A stretch of 64,000 bases of DNA from Streptomyces sp. NRRL S-118 (GCF_000716335.1 NZ_KL591006.1:213330-277329); one strand, 5' to 3'; positions 17,438 to 26,667 are shown, counted from the first letter of the stretch. Notes: generated by a model from the sequence alone, not told the origin. Numbers and translations are program-made.

Positions 17438-18838
17438 TCACGCGGAAGGACCCGCGGGCCGCTCCTCGCCGTACAGCCAGGTGTCCCACAGCGCGTCCAG
17501 GTCCTCCCCCGCCACCTCCTCCACGTACCGCGTGAAGTCCTCCGTCGAGGCGTTGGCGTGCCGGTACTTCGCCGGCCAGCCCCGCAGGATCTCCCAGAAG
17601 GTGTCGTCACCGACGGCCTGACGGACCTTGTGGAGGACCATCGCGCCCCGGTAGTAGACGGGATCGCCGGAGATCTCCGCCGCCGACGGCGGCTCGGCCG
17701 GCGCGAACGCCCAGTTGTCCGGGTCGGCGAAGGCGTCCTCGAAGCTCTTCTGCGCCGGCGTGTCCTCGAAGTCCTCCGCGTACAGCCACTCGGCGTACTG
17801 CGCGAAGCTCTCGTTCAGCCACATGTCGCGCCAGGACTCCGGCGACACCGAGTTGCCGTACCACTGGTGCGCCAGCTCGTGGACCACGAACTCCACGGTG
17901 AAGGTGTCCTTCGCGAAGAACGGCCTGGTCTGCGTCTCCAGCGCGTACTGCACGTCGGCGGTCGGGTCGACGATCGCGCCGACGGAGGAGAAGGGGTACG
18001 GGCCGAAGTTCTCCACCTCCCACGCCAGCAGCTCCGGGATGCGGGCCAGCAGCTCCGGGTCGGCCTCCGCGCCCTTGGTGGCGGTGTGCACGGGCAGCCC
18101 GGAGGGCGTGCGCGAGACCTTCGTGTCGTACCGGCCGATCGCGACCGTCGCGAGGTAGCTCGCCATCGGCTCGGCGGACCGCCACACGAAGGTCGTGCGG
18201 CCGCCGCGGGTGCGCTGCTCCCGCAACTCGCCGTTCGACACGGCCTGCAGGCCCTCCGGCACGGAGACCGCCACCGTGTACGAGGCCTTGTCGGCCGGGT
18301 GGTGGTTGCCCGGGAACCAGGCCGTCGAGCCGGTCGGCTGGCCGAGCGCCAGCGCGCCGTCGGAGGTCTTCAGCCAGCCCTCCTGCGCGCCGTCGTCACC
18401 GGTCAGGGTCAGCGGGGTGCCCGAGTAGCGGATGACGGTCCGGAAGGTGGCGCCGTCGGCGACGCCGGCCGCGGGCCGCACGGTCAGCTCCTGGCCCGCG
18501 CGGTGCACCGCCGCCGGCTCGCCGTCCACGCTCGCGGCGTCGACCGTCAGCCCGGCGAGGTCCAGGTTGAAGGCGCTGAGCGCCTGGGTGGCGCGGGCGG
18601 TGAGGGCGGCGGTGCCGGTGAGGCGCCCGCTGGCCGGGTCGTAGTCCAGGGAGAGGTCGTAGTGGCGCACGTCGTAGCCGCCGTTGCCCAGCTGCGGGAA
18701 GTACGGGTCGTCCAGCCCCGCCGCCCCGGCCCCACCGGGTGCGGAACGGCCGCCGCCCGTGCACCCCGCGGCGAGGACGCAGGCGAGCAACGGGGCGGCG
18801 ACGGCACGCAGGCGGTGCCGAACTGGTCGGTGGTCCAC
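17438..18838 (-). CDS. M1-family zinc metallopeptidase lipoprotein
   Basis: Cell-surface aminopeptidase-like enzyme of 466 residues. The N-terminus has a lipoprotein signal ending VLAAGC. The zinc motif HELAHQW with the distant ligand in NESFAQYAEW (HExxH-18-E) is near residues 310-335. It is shorter than full aminopeptidase N because the C-terminal helical domain is missing, as in other secreted actinobacterial M1 enzymes. It is encoded on the same strand as hbpS, upstream of which it does not share an obvious promoter. Confidence 0.9.
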   Translation of the reverse strand: MDHRPVRHRLRAVAAPLLACVLAAGCTGGGRSAPGGAGAAGLDDPYFPQLGNGGYDVRHYDLSLDYDPASGRLTGTAALTARATQALSAFNLDLAGLTVDAASVDGEPAAVHRAGQELTVRPAAGVADGATFRTVIRYSGTPLTLTGDDGAQEGWLKTSDGALALGQPTGSTAWFPGNHHPADKASYTVAVSVPEGLQAVSNGELREQRTRGGRTTFVWRSAEPMASYLATVAIGRYDTKVSRTPSGLPVHTATKGAEADPELLARIPELLAWEVENFGPYPFSSVGAIVDPTADVQYALETQTRPFFAKDTFTVEFVVHELAHQWYGNSVSPESWRDMWLNESFAQYAEWLYAEDFEDTPAQKSFEDAFADPDNWAFAPAEPPSAAEISGDPVYYRGAMVLHKVRQAVGDDTFWEILRGWPAKYRHANASTEDFTRYVEEVAGEDLDALWDTWLYGEERPAGPSA

Positions 18839-18972
18839 GCACCGATCCTAGGGACTGCCGATGGCCCGGGGACGGCCGGTGCGCGGGGACGTGCCGTCCG
18901 GGGACGGCCGGTGGGACGGGGACGTGCGTCCGGGGTGTGGCAGTGGGCGAGGGGGGCGGGGCCCGGGGGCGG

Positions 18973-19533
18973 TCAGTGGCCGAGGGAGGCGACGCCCGCC
19001 TGCGCGTACTTCTCGTCGAGGTCGCCGCTGGGCGCACCCGCCACGCCGATGCCCGCGATCGGCGCGCCGTCGGCCGCGACCGGGGCGCCGCCGCCGAGGA
19101 ACAGCGTGCCGGGGATGTCCTTCAGGTTCGGCGCGTTCTGGAGGCGCTTGACCAGCTCGGACGTCGGGGCGTTCCAGGACACGGCGGTGAAGCCCTTGCG
19201 GATGGCCGACTCGTACGACTGCGGGCCGGCGCCGTCGCCGCGCAGCGTGACGAGCGGGGTCCCGTTGCGGTCCACGACGGCGACCGTGACGCGCTGGTTG
19301 TCCTTCTCGGCGGCCTTGAGGGCGGCCTGCGCGGCCCGGGTGGCCGCGTCGACGGTGAGGTGGGAGGTGGTGCGCAGGTGGTGCCCGGAGGCGTCGGCCG
19401 TCCGCGCGGGGGCGGCCTCGGGGGCGGCGGCCGGAGCGGCGGTGGCCGACATCGCGCCGAACGTACCGGCGGACAGGGCGGCGGCGGCCACGCCACCGGT
19501 CAGGACACGGGCGCGCAGCGACATCTTCTTCAC
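18973..19533 (-). CDS. hbpS: Secreted haem-binding protein HbpS (GlcG/HbpS family)
   Basis: Extracellular haem- and iron-binding accessory sensor that modulates the SenS-SenR two-component system in Streptomyces under redox stress. The 186-residue precursor has a Sec signal (to about residue 39, TAAPAAAPEAAPA) and the compact GlcG-like domain: LTVDAATRAAQAALKAAE, VAVVDRNGTPLVTLRGDGA, SYESAIRKGFTAVSW and GGGAPVAADGAPIAGIGVAGA. GTG 19533 is chosen for the AGGAG five bases upstream. It is divergent from senS, which supports the assignment. Confidence 0.85.
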   Translation of the reverse strand: MKKMSLRARVLTGGVAAAALSAGTFGAMSATAAPAAAPEAAPARTADASGHHLRTTSHLTVDAATRAAQAALKAAEKDNQRVTVAVVDRNGTPLVTLRGDGAGPQSYESAIRKGFTAVSWNAPTSELVKRLQNAPNLKDIPGTLFLGGGAPVAADGAPIAGIGVAGAPSGDLDEKYAQAGVASLGH

Positions 19534-19697
19534 GGGGACTCCTGGGCGAAGGGGCTTGGGCTTTCGATCCTGGGGCCGCGGTCCGGGTCCCGGTGTCAGC
19601 CGATCGGTTGATGCTCGCGCCGCCCCGCCGGGGCGAGGATGGCGAGGTACGGGCGCGGGTGCGCCTGCCGAAGGCGTACGGACACGGGTGCGTACGG

Positions 19698-19724
19698 AGT
19701 ACGACGGAGTACGACCAGTACGAC
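19698..19724. repeat. Three helically phased AGTACGAC repeats before senS
   Basis: AGTACGAC occurs at 19698, 19708 and 19717, spaced 10 and 9 bases (about one helical turn), ending 17 bases before senS. It could be a binding site for a regulator such as SenR, or a simple slippage repeat. Confidence 0.45.
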
Positions 19725-19740
19725 GGTCGAGAGGAGCGCC

Positions 19741-20844
19741 GTGGACCACGACCCCGACGCCCGCTGGCTGGCCCGGGTGATGCACGCCGCTTTCTTCGCG
19801 CTGCTCGGCGCCTCGCTGGTGCGGTTCCTGCTGCGCCACCCGTGGGCGGAGCTCGGCCCGTGGGTCGTGGCACTGTCGGTGGCGCTCGCCGCGCTGTACG
19901 TGGCGCCCGTACCGCGCCGCCTGGCCTGGCTGTGCACCGTCGTCGCGGTGTGGGTGGTGCTCGTGGTGCTGGCACCGAGCTTCGCGTGGTGCGCGGTGCC
20001 GCTGTTCTACACGGGGCTGCGGACGCTGCCGCCCCGCGCCGCGCTGGTGCTGGTGGCCCTGCTCACCGCGTTCGTCATGGCCGCGCAGCTCCGGCTCGCG
20101 GACGGCGGCATCGACCCGAACCTGCTGGTCGCGCCGCCCGCCGTCGCGGCCGTCGCCACCGCCGTGTTCGTCCACGCGCAGCGCCAGGCGGACCGGCTCG
20201 CCGCCACCGAGCGGCGCGAGGGCACCCTGGCGGAGCGGCAGCGGCTGTCCATGGAGATCCACGACACCCTCGCGCAGGGCCTGTCGAGCCAGCGCATGCT
20301 GCTGCAGGCCGCCGACCGCACCTGGGACGCCGACCCGGCCACCGCGCGCCGTCATGTCCGTACGGCCGCGTCGATCGCCGAGCGCAACCTCGCCGAGGCG
20401 CGCCGCTTCGTCCACGACCTGGCGCCGGCGGACCTCGCGGAGGGCGCGGGACTCGGGGAGGCGCTCGCCGCCCTCGCCGCCCGCGAACCGGGCCGGCTGC
20501 CCGTGGGCTTCCGGGTCGACGGCACACCGGTCGCCCTGCCCGACCGGGTGCGCTCGGCGCTGCTGCGGATCGCGCAGGGCGCGCTGGCGAACGTACGGGA
20601 GCACGCGGACGCCTCCTCGGCCGCGCTGACCCTCACCTATCTGGACGACCAGGTCGTCCTGGACATCGCCGACGACGGCCGCGGCTTCGACCCGGCCGCC
20701 CCGCCGCCGCCCGGCGACGGCCGCGGCCACGGCCTGCGCGCCGTCCGGGCCCGCGCCGAGCAACTCGGCGGCACCCTGACCGTCGAATCCACGCCCGGCG
20801 AGGGCACCGTCCTGTCCGTGTCGATCCCCCTGGAACAGCCGTGA
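19741..20844 (+). CDS. senS: Sensor histidine kinase SenS (HisKA_3 type)
   Basis: Membrane sensor kinase of 367 residues. Four or five hydrophobic segments span about residues 15-135 with little extracellular sequence; then a dimerisation helix with the phospho-His in MEIHDTLAQGLSSQRMLL, and the ATPase domain with ANVREHADAS (N box), IADDGRGFDP (G1) and GDGRGHGLRAVRARAEQL. GTG 19741 has GAGGAG upstream. The neighbouring hbpS gene supports SenS rather than an unrelated NarX-type kinase. It overlaps senR by four bases. Confidence 0.86.
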   Translation: MDHDPDARWLARVMHAAFFALLGASLVRFLLRHPWAELGPWVVALSVALAALYVAPVPRRLAWLCTVVAVWVVLVVLAPSFAWCAVPLFYTGLRTLPPRAALVLVALLTAFVMAAQLRLADGGIDPNLLVAPPAVAAVATAVFVHAQRQADRLAATERREGTLAERQRLSMEIHDTLAQGLSSQRMLLQAADRTWDADPATARRHVRTAASIAERNLAEARRFVHDLAPADLAEGAGLGEALAALAAREPGRLPVGFRVDGTPVALPDRVRSALLRIAQGALANVREHADASSAALTLTYLDDQVVLDIADDGRGFDPAAPPPPGDGRGHGLRAVRARAEQLGGTLTVESTPGEGTVLSVSIPLEQP

Positions 20845-21437
20845 CCGTACGCCTCCTGCTGTGCGACGACCACGCCGTCGTACGCGCCGGGCTGCGCGCA
20901 CTGCTCGGCAGCGCCCCCGGCATCGAGGTCGTCGGCGAGGCGGGCAGCGGCGAGGAGGCGGTCGCGATGGCCGCCAAGCTGCGTCCCGACGTCGTCCTGA
21001 TGGACCTCCAGCTCGGCGCGGGCATCGACGGCGCCGAGGCGACGCGGCGGATCGCCGCGCCCGGGGTACGGGTGCTGGTCCTCACGACGTACGACACGGA
21101 CGCCGACATCACCCGGGCCATCGACGCGGGCGCCGCCGGCTACCTGCTGAAGGCCGAGCGCCCGGAGGAGCTGTTCGCCGCCATCCACGCGGCCGCCGAG
21201 GGCCGCACGGCCCTCAGCCGTGTCGTCCACCGGAGACGGGCACCCGCCCTGACCGACCGCGAGCTGGACATCCTCGGTCAACTGGCCCGCGGGCTGAGCA
21301 ACCGGGAGATCGCGCGGGCGCTGTTCATCAGCGAGGCGACGGTCAAGACGCACCTGGGCCGCATCTACACCAAGCTCGGCGTCGACACGCGTGCGGGCGC
21401 GGTGGCGGTGGCGAAGGAGCAGCGGCTGCTGCCCTGA
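20841..21437 (+). CDS. senR: Response regulator SenR (NarL/LuxR type)
   Basis: A 198-residue regulator. The receiver domain has CDDHAVVRAGLRALL, the phospho-acceptor Asp in VVLMDLQLG and the lysine in GYLLKAERPEEL; the C-terminal LuxR helix-turn-helix reads LTDRELDILGQLARGLSNREIARALFISEATVKTHLGRIYTKLGV. Start GTG overlaps the senS stop (GTGA), so the pair is translationally coupled. In S. reticuli, SenR controls hbpS and a catalase-peroxidase gene. Confidence 0.87.
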   Translation: MTVRLLLCDDHAVVRAGLRALLGSAPGIEVVGEAGSGEEAVAMAAKLRPDVVLMDLQLGAGIDGAEATRRIAAPGVRVLVLTTYDTDADITRAIDAGAAGYLLKAERPEELFAAIHAAAEGRTALSRVVHRRRAPALTDRELDILGQLARGLSNREIARALFISEATVKTHLGRIYTKLGVDTRAGAVAVAKEQRLLP

Positions 21438-21528
21438 TCGCCTGCGCGGCGGTCGTAACCGGCCGGTCGAACCGCTGGCCGGACCCGGCCGGTGCCGACG
21501 GGGAACCGGGAGTCGTTCCGTCGCACGT

Positions 21529-22065
21529 GTGAGCGCACGCCCGGGCCGTGACACCATCGACCACGTGCTCGACATCGGCTACTCCCTCTCCCGCCGCTTC
21601 CCCGACCCCCCGCAGACGGACTACCGCCGCGCGGACGTCCACGCCCTGCGGCACGACCTGTTCTGCGGCGACGTCTACCTCGCGGACACCAAGACCGACC
21701 GGGAGGTGTCCACAGCCTGGGGGTGGGTCCCGGTGCTCGACTTCGCGTGGGCGCTGTGCGACATCGTCGAGCAGCTCGACCGCGACCCGCTCGGCAGCCG
21801 CTCCGCACGGCCGCAACAGGCGGAGCTCGACTTCACCGAGTCCTCGGACCGCATGCTCTTCGAGCGCCGCTTCGGCTGGGTGGACGTCGAGGCCGACTGG
21901 ATGCCGGCCGACGAACCCCCGCTGACCTTCAGCCACGCCACCCTGCGCCGCGAGGCCCGCGACTTCCTCCACGACCTGATCGCCGACCTCGCGGACATGC
22001 ACGAGGGCCTGGCGGACAACCCCGCGATCTGGACGCTCCAGTCCCGATTCCCCCGCCTGCCCTGA
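21529..22065 (+). CDS. Conserved hypothetical protein
   Basis: About 178 residues, soluble, no signal peptide, acidic, rich in Trp and Asp (WGWVPVLDFAWALCDIVEQLDRDPLG, FGWVDVEADWMP, HDLIADLADMHEGLADNP). I do not recognise a domain. The start is uncertain: GTG 21529 (used here) or GTG 21565 (VLDIGYSLSRRF). It follows senR by 91 bases on the same strand. Confidence 0.65.
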   Translation: MSARPGRDTIDHVLDIGYSLSRRFPDPPQTDYRRADVHALRHDLFCGDVYLADTKTDREVSTAWGWVPVLDFAWALCDIVEQLDRDPLGSRSARPQQAELDFTESSDRMLFERRFGWVDVEADWMPADEPPLTFSHATLRREARDFLHDLIADLADMHEGLADNPAIWTLQSRFPRLP

Positions 22066-22145
22066 CGGGGCGGGCCCGAACGCCGGCGCATCCACACGGC
22101 GCCCGAACCGGCCGCACCGCATCGCACCCCCGCTGCCGCACCGCA

Positions 22146-22162
22146 CCGATGTCACACATCGG
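22146..22162. promoter_or_regulatory. Palindrome upstream of the FAD oxidoreductase gene
   Basis: CCGATGT-CAC-ACATCGG, perfect 7-base arms, 54 bases before the next start codon. It is a candidate operator; the regulator is unknown. Confidence 0.45.
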
Positions 22163-22216
22163 CAGCCCCCGTCCGTCGTCCTTCCGAAAGCACCCGATGC
22201 CCGGAGGGACGCGTAC

Positions 22217-23446
22217 ATGCCCAGCACCAGGACCATCACCGTCATCGGCGGCGGATTCGCCGGACTCACCGCCGCCATCACCGCCGCCGAGTCCGGCGCC
22301 CGGGTCACCCTGTACGAGGCGCACCGCGCCCCCGGCGGTCGCGCCCGGACCGCCGGAGGGCCGTACCGGACCAACGAAGGCCCCCACGCGCTGTACTGCC
22401 GTGGGCCCCACTGGGCCTGGCTGAAGCAGCGGGGCCTGCTCGGGCCGATGGCCGCCGTCCCCCTCCGGGAAGCGGCCCGGTTCCGGTTCCACCGAGGCGG
22501 CGCCCTGCGCCGTACCCCGCCGGCGGCCCTGCTGCGCCTGGCCCGCCGGGCCCCGGAACAGGCCCCCGTCGACAGCGACTTCACCACCTGGGCGACCGCC
22601 CACGCCGGACCCGCCGCCGCCCGCGCCGCAGCCCACTACGCGGCCGTCGCGCTCTTCCACCACGACCCCGGCTCCCTGTCCGCCCGGTTCGTGCAGGAGC
22701 GGCTGCACCGGGCCACCGCCCTGCCGCCCGAGGCGCACTACCCGCGCGGCGGCTGGGGCGAGGTCATCGACCGCATGGTCGCCCACGCCTGGAACCTCGG
22801 CGTACGCATCGAGACCTCCGCCCGCGTCGACGCCCTCCCGCACCGCACCGGTCCCGTCATCGTCGCCACCTCCCTCGACGCGGCCCGCCGCCTCCTGAAG
22901 GACCCGGCCCTCACCTGGCCCAGCGGCCGCACGGTCCTGCTCGACCTGGCCCTGCGCACCCACCGCAAGGACCCGTTCATCGTCTCCGACCTCGACGCAC
23001 CCGGCTGGCTGGAACGCTTCACCGCGCAGGACCCCTCCCTCGCCCCCGCCGGCGAGCAGCTCCTCCAGGGCCAGTTCCCCCTCGCCCCGCACCGCCCGAA
23101 GGCCGACGGCATCGCCCACGCCGAACGCCTCCTCGACGCCGGCTTCCCGGACTGGCGCGAGCGCACGACGTGGCGCCGCGAGGCCCTCGCCCACGGGCGT
23201 ACGGGCGCGGTCGACCACCCCGGCACCACCTGGCGCGACCGCCCCGCCATCGACCGCGGGGACGGCATCTACCTGGCGGGCGACCAGGTCGCCGCGCCCG
23301 GTGTGCTCGCCGAGGTGGCGTTCACCAGCGGCATCGAAGCCGCGACCCTCGCGCTCCGGCACAGCGGGGCCGCCGGGCCCGCCCGCACCACCGCCCCCGC
23401 TTCCGCCCCGGCCCCGTCTCCCGGCCTTGACCTCAAGCACGCTTGA
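22217..23446 (+). CDS. FAD-dependent oxidoreductase (phytoene desaturase/amine oxidase fold)
   Basis: A 409-residue flavoprotein. The N-terminal dinucleotide fold reads ITVIGGGFAGLTAAITAAESGARVTLYEAHRAPGGRART and the C-terminal flavin segment GIYLAGDQVAAPGVLAEVAFTSGIEAA. The middle is helical and His/Arg rich. There are no carotenoid genes around it, so the substrate is unknown. Its stop codon lies inside the SoxR box of the next gene. Confidence 0.8.
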   Translation: MPSTRTITVIGGGFAGLTAAITAAESGARVTLYEAHRAPGGRARTAGGPYRTNEGPHALYCRGPHWAWLKQRGLLGPMAAVPLREAARFRFHRGGALRRTPPAALLRLARRAPEQAPVDSDFTTWATAHAGPAAARAAAHYAAVALFHHDPGSLSARFVQERLHRATALPPEAHYPRGGWGEVIDRMVAHAWNLGVRIETSARVDALPHRTGPVIVATSLDAARRLLKDPALTWPSGRTVLLDLALRTHRKDPFIVSDLDAPGWLERFTAQDPSLAPAGEQLLQGQFPLAPHRPKADGIAHAERLLDAGFPDWRERTTWRREALAHGRTGAVDHPGTTWRDRPAIDRGDGIYLAGDQVAAPGVLAEVAFTSGIEAATLALRHSGAAGPARTTAPASAPAPSPGLDLKHA

Positions 23447-23448
23447 GG
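23431..23448 (+). promoter_or_regulatory. SoxR box in a MerR-type promoter
   Basis: CCTCAAGCACGCTTGAGG: perfect 8-base arms with a 2-base centre, preceded by the -35 element TTGACC (23427-23432). It fits CCTCAAG-N4-CTTGAGG, the SoxR site of enterics and Streptomyces. The TGA stop of the upstream gene (23444-23446) is part of the operator. Confidence 0.88.
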
Positions 23449-23496
23449 CTGAAGCATCACCGTGTCACCACACCGCAGGAGACACGGGAGAGAGTC

Positions 23497-24495
23497 ATGC
23501 ACGCCATCCGCCTCCACACGTTCGGCCCCGCCGAGAACCTCATCCACGAGGAGACCGGCGACCCCGCCCCCGCACCCGGGCAGGTCCGGATCGCCGTCAC
23601 GGCGGCCGGCGTGCACCTCCTCGACACCGCGCTGCGCCGGGGGATGCCCGGCCCCTTCCCCGCGCCCCCCGACCTGCCGACCATCCCCGGCCGCGAGGTC
23701 GCCGGCACCGTGGACGCCCTCGGCGAGGGCACCGACCCCGCCTGGCTCGGCAAGCGCGTCGTGGCCCACCTCGGCATGGCCCCCGGGGGCTACGCCGAAC
23801 TCGCCGTCACCGACGCCGCCCGGCTCCACGAGATACCCCCCGCCCTCGACGACGCCGCGGCGGTCGCCATGATCGGCACGGGCCGCACCGCCCTGGGCAT
23901 CCTCCAGTTCACCGACCTGGGCCCGGACAGCGTCGCCCTGATCACCGCGGCCGCGGGAGGCATCGGCACGCTCCTCGTCCAGTACGCCAAGAACGCCGGC
24001 GCCACCACCATCGGCCTCGCCGGCGGCCCGCGGAAGACCGCCCGCGTCACGGCCGAGGGCGCCGACCTCGCCGTCGACTACACGCTCCCCGACTGGCCGG
24101 AGCAGGTTCGCGCCCATCTCGGGGACCGCAGGGCCACGGTCGTCTTCGACGCCGTGGGCGGCGAGACAGGCCGCGCCGCCGTCGGCCTCCTCGGCAAGGG
24201 CGGACAGCACCTCGTGTACGGCTGGGCCGGCCGGGGCCCGCACGACGGCGAGCCGCTCACCTTCACCGCCGACGAGCTCGCCGAACGCGGCATCACCTCC
24301 GAGTCCGTGCTCGGTCCCCCGATGCTCGCCAAGGCCGGCGGCGACATCCGCACCCTGGAGCTGCGCTCCCTCGCCGAGGCCGCCGCGGGCCGGCTGCGCC
24401 CCGCCGTCCAGCGCTTCCCGCTCGCGGAAGCGGCGGCCGCCCACCGCGCCCTGGAGACCAGGGCGACGATGGGCAAGGTCGTCCTCGTCCCCTGA
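23497..24495 (+). CDS. SoxR-regulated zinc-binding/quinone oxidoreductase (MDR family)
   Basis: A 332-residue medium-chain reductase, NADPH-dependent and probably acting on quinones or redox-active pigments. Catalytic N-domain with PTIPGREVAGTVDALGEG and GGYAELAV; Rossmann domain with ITAAAGGIGTLLVQYAKNAGA near residue 150; no catalytic zinc cysteine cluster is visible. ATG 23497 has GGGAGAGA upstream. From context and the SoxR box, this looks like the counterpart of S. coelicolor SCO4266, a known SoxR target. Confidence 0.9.
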   Translation: MHAIRLHTFGPAENLIHEETGDPAPAPGQVRIAVTAAGVHLLDTALRRGMPGPFPAPPDLPTIPGREVAGTVDALGEGTDPAWLGKRVVAHLGMAPGGYAELAVTDAARLHEIPPALDDAAAVAMIGTGRTALGILQFTDLGPDSVALITAAAGGIGTLLVQYAKNAGATTIGLAGGPRKTARVTAEGADLAVDYTLPDWPEQVRAHLGDRRATVVFDAVGGETGRAAVGLLGKGGQHLVYGWAGRGPHDGEPLTFTADELAERGITSESVLGPPMLAKAGGDIRTLELRSLAEAAAGRLRPAVQRFPLAEAAAAHRALETRATMGKVVLVP

Positions 24496-24642
24496 CCACC
24501 GGGACGGCACCCGCCCCACGGCCCGGCCGACAGCCGGCCAGACCGGCCGGACCACCACCGTCGGCCGGACCACCCACCGGCCCCGCCGGACCACCCACCG
24601 AGAAGGACGACCGCCCACGACGACCGGCGGAGCCGCCGGCGA

Positions 24643-25116
24643 CTACGCGGCACCCAGCCGCGCCAGCGCGCCGTCGGTCAGCCGGTACACCGTCCACTCG
24701 TCCTGCGGCCGCGCGCCCAGCGACTCGTAGAAGGCGATCGACGGCGCGTTCCAGTTCAGTACGGCCCACTCCAGCCGCTCGTACCCGCGCTCCACACAGA
24801 TCCGCGCCAGCTCCCGCAGCAACGCCTTCCCGTGCCCGCCGCCCCGCGCCTCCGGCCGCACGTACAGGTCCTCCAGGTAGATGCCGTGCACCCCGCGCCA
24901 CGTCGAGAAGTTGAGGAACCACAGCGCGAAGCCGACGACCTCGCCCTCCTCGTTCTCGGCGATGTGCGCGTACGCCGCCGGCCGCTCGCCGAACAGCGCC
25001 TCCCTCAGGTGCTCCTCACTCGCCCGCACCTCGTCGAGCGCCTTCTCGTACTCGGCGAGCTCGCGGACCATCGCATGAATGACGGGGACGTCGTCGACAA
25101 CAGCTGCACGAATCAT
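24643..25116 (-). CDS. GNAT-family acetyltransferase (diamine acetyltransferase-like)
   Basis: A 157-residue GNAT resembling the spermidine/spermine acetyltransferase branch: ELAEYEKALDEV near residue 20, FALWFLNFSTWRGVHGIYLEDLYVRPEARGGGHGKALL with the acetyl-CoA loop near 95, and WAVLNWNAPSIAFYESLGA near 120. It probably acetylates a small polyamine or amino compound. It is divergent from the next oxidoreductase across 140 bases. Confidence 0.86.
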   Translation of the reverse strand: MIRAAVVDDVPVIHAMVRELAEYEKALDEVRASEEHLREALFGERPAAYAHIAENEEGEVVGFALWFLNFSTWRGVHGIYLEDLYVRPEARGGGHGKALLRELARICVERGYERLEWAVLNWNAPSIAFYESLGARPQDEWTVYRLTDGALARLGAA

Positions 25117-25256
25117 GAGCGCAGCCTAGGTCGTGGCAGCTCCGGCGGAGCGTTCGGATGCACGCAGGCCCCGCGGGCACCTCGATCACTCCGCGCGCCA
25201 TCCAGTAACGTCCCGCCACACGCGTCCACACCCCCCGGAAGCACCCAAGGAACCAC

Positions 25257-26648
25257 ATGAACACCGTCAACGGCGGCATATCGTTCTGGTACGCACAGGA
25301 GGGCACCCCCGCCCCGCGCGAGCCGCTGCCCGGTGACACCACAGCCGACGTCTGCATCGTCGGCGGCGGATACACCGGCCTGTGGACCGCGTACTACCTG
25401 AAGAAGGCCGTCCCCTTCCTCAACATCGTCGTCCTGGAAGGGAAGTTCTGCGGCTACGGCGCTTCGGGCCGCAACGGCGGCTGGCTGTACAACGGCATCG
25501 CCGGCCGCGCCCGCTACGCCCGGCGCCACGGCCACGACGCCGCCGTACGCCTCCAGCAGGCCATGAACGACACCGTCACCGAAGTCGTCAAGGTCGCCGC
25601 CGACGAACGCATCGACGCCGACATCCACCAGGGCGGCGTCCTCGAGATCGCGTACACCCCCGCCCAGCTGGCCCGGCTCAAGGACCACCACTCGGTCGAG
25701 GTGGCCTTCGGCGAGACCGACCGCCGACTGCTCGGCGCCCGCGAAACCGCCGAACGCGTCCGCGTCACCGGCGCCGTCGGCTCCAGCTGGACCCCGCACG
25801 GCGCCCGCATCCACCCCGTGAAGCTGATCAAGGGCCTCGCCGCGGCCGTGGAAGCCCTCGGCGTCACCGTCCACGAATCGACGCCCGTCACCGAGATCAA
25901 GCCCAAGCACGCCATCACCCCCTACGGCACCGTGCGCGCCCCCTACGTCCTGCGCTGCACCGAAGGCTTCACCGCGAACCTCAAGGGCCACAAGCGCACC
26001 TGGCTCCCCATGAACTCCTCCATGATCGCCACCGAGCCCCTCCCCGCCGCCGTCTGGGACGAGATCGGCTGGAGCGGCCGCGAGACCCTCGGCGACATGG
26101 CCCACGCCTACATGTACGCCCAGCGCACCGCCGACGACCGCATCGCCCTCGGCGGCCGCGGCATCCCCTACCGCTACGGATCCAAGACCGACAACGACGG
26201 CCGCACCCAGCCCGCCACCGTCGAAGCCCTGCGCGACATCCTGATCCGCTTCTTCCCCCGGCTCGCAGGCGTCGGGATCGCCCACGCCTGGTCCGGCGTC
26301 CTCGGCGTCCCCCGCGACTGGTGCGCCACCGTCACCCTCGACCGTTCCACCGGCCTCGGCTGGGCCGGCGGCTACGTCGGCTCGGGCGTCGCCACCGCCA
26401 ACCTCGCCGCCCGTACCCTGCGCGACCTGATCCAGCAGGACTCCGGCCAGTCGGGCCCCACCGACCTGACCACCCTCCCCTGGGTGAACCACAAGGTCCG
26501 CGCCTGGGAACCCGAACCGCTGCGCTGGCTCGGCGTCCAGGCCCTCTACGCCGCCTACCGCACCGCCGACCACCGCGAGGCGACCGCCCACACCCCCGCC
26601 ACCCACCGCCTGGCCGCCCTCGCCGACCGCGTCTCGGGCCGCCACTGA
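25257..26648 (+). CDS. FAD-dependent amine oxidoreductase (DAO family, PuuB-like)
   Basis: A 463-residue flavoprotein of the D-amino-acid oxidase fold. FAD motif CIVGGGYTGLWTAYYLKK near residue 32, VVLEGKFCGYGASGRNGGWL near 62, and C-terminal AWSGVLGVPRDWCATVTLD and GYVGSGVATANLAARTLRDL. The arrangement suits oxidation of a secondary or gamma-glutamylated amine, but substrate and partners are not shown. The downstream hairpin at 26668 ends the unit. Confidence 0.83.
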   Translation: MNTVNGGISFWYAQEGTPAPREPLPGDTTADVCIVGGGYTGLWTAYYLKKAVPFLNIVVLEGKFCGYGASGRNGGWLYNGIAGRARYARRHGHDAAVRLQQAMNDTVTEVVKVAADERIDADIHQGGVLEIAYTPAQLARLKDHHSVEVAFGETDRRLLGARETAERVRVTGAVGSSWTPHGARIHPVKLIKGLAAAVEALGVTVHESTPVTEIKPKHAITPYGTVRAPYVLRCTEGFTANLKGHKRTWLPMNSSMIATEPLPAAVWDEIGWSGRETLGDMAHAYMYAQRTADDRIALGGRGIPYRYGSKTDNDGRTQPATVEALRDILIRFFPRLAGVGIAHAWSGVLGVPRDWCATVTLDRSTGLGWAGGYVGSGVATANLAARTLRDLIQQDSGQSGPTDLTTLPWVNHKVRAWEPEPLRWLGVQALYAAYRTADHREATAHTPATHRLAALADRVSGRH

Positions 26649-26667
26649 CCCCCGCCGGACACGTGAA

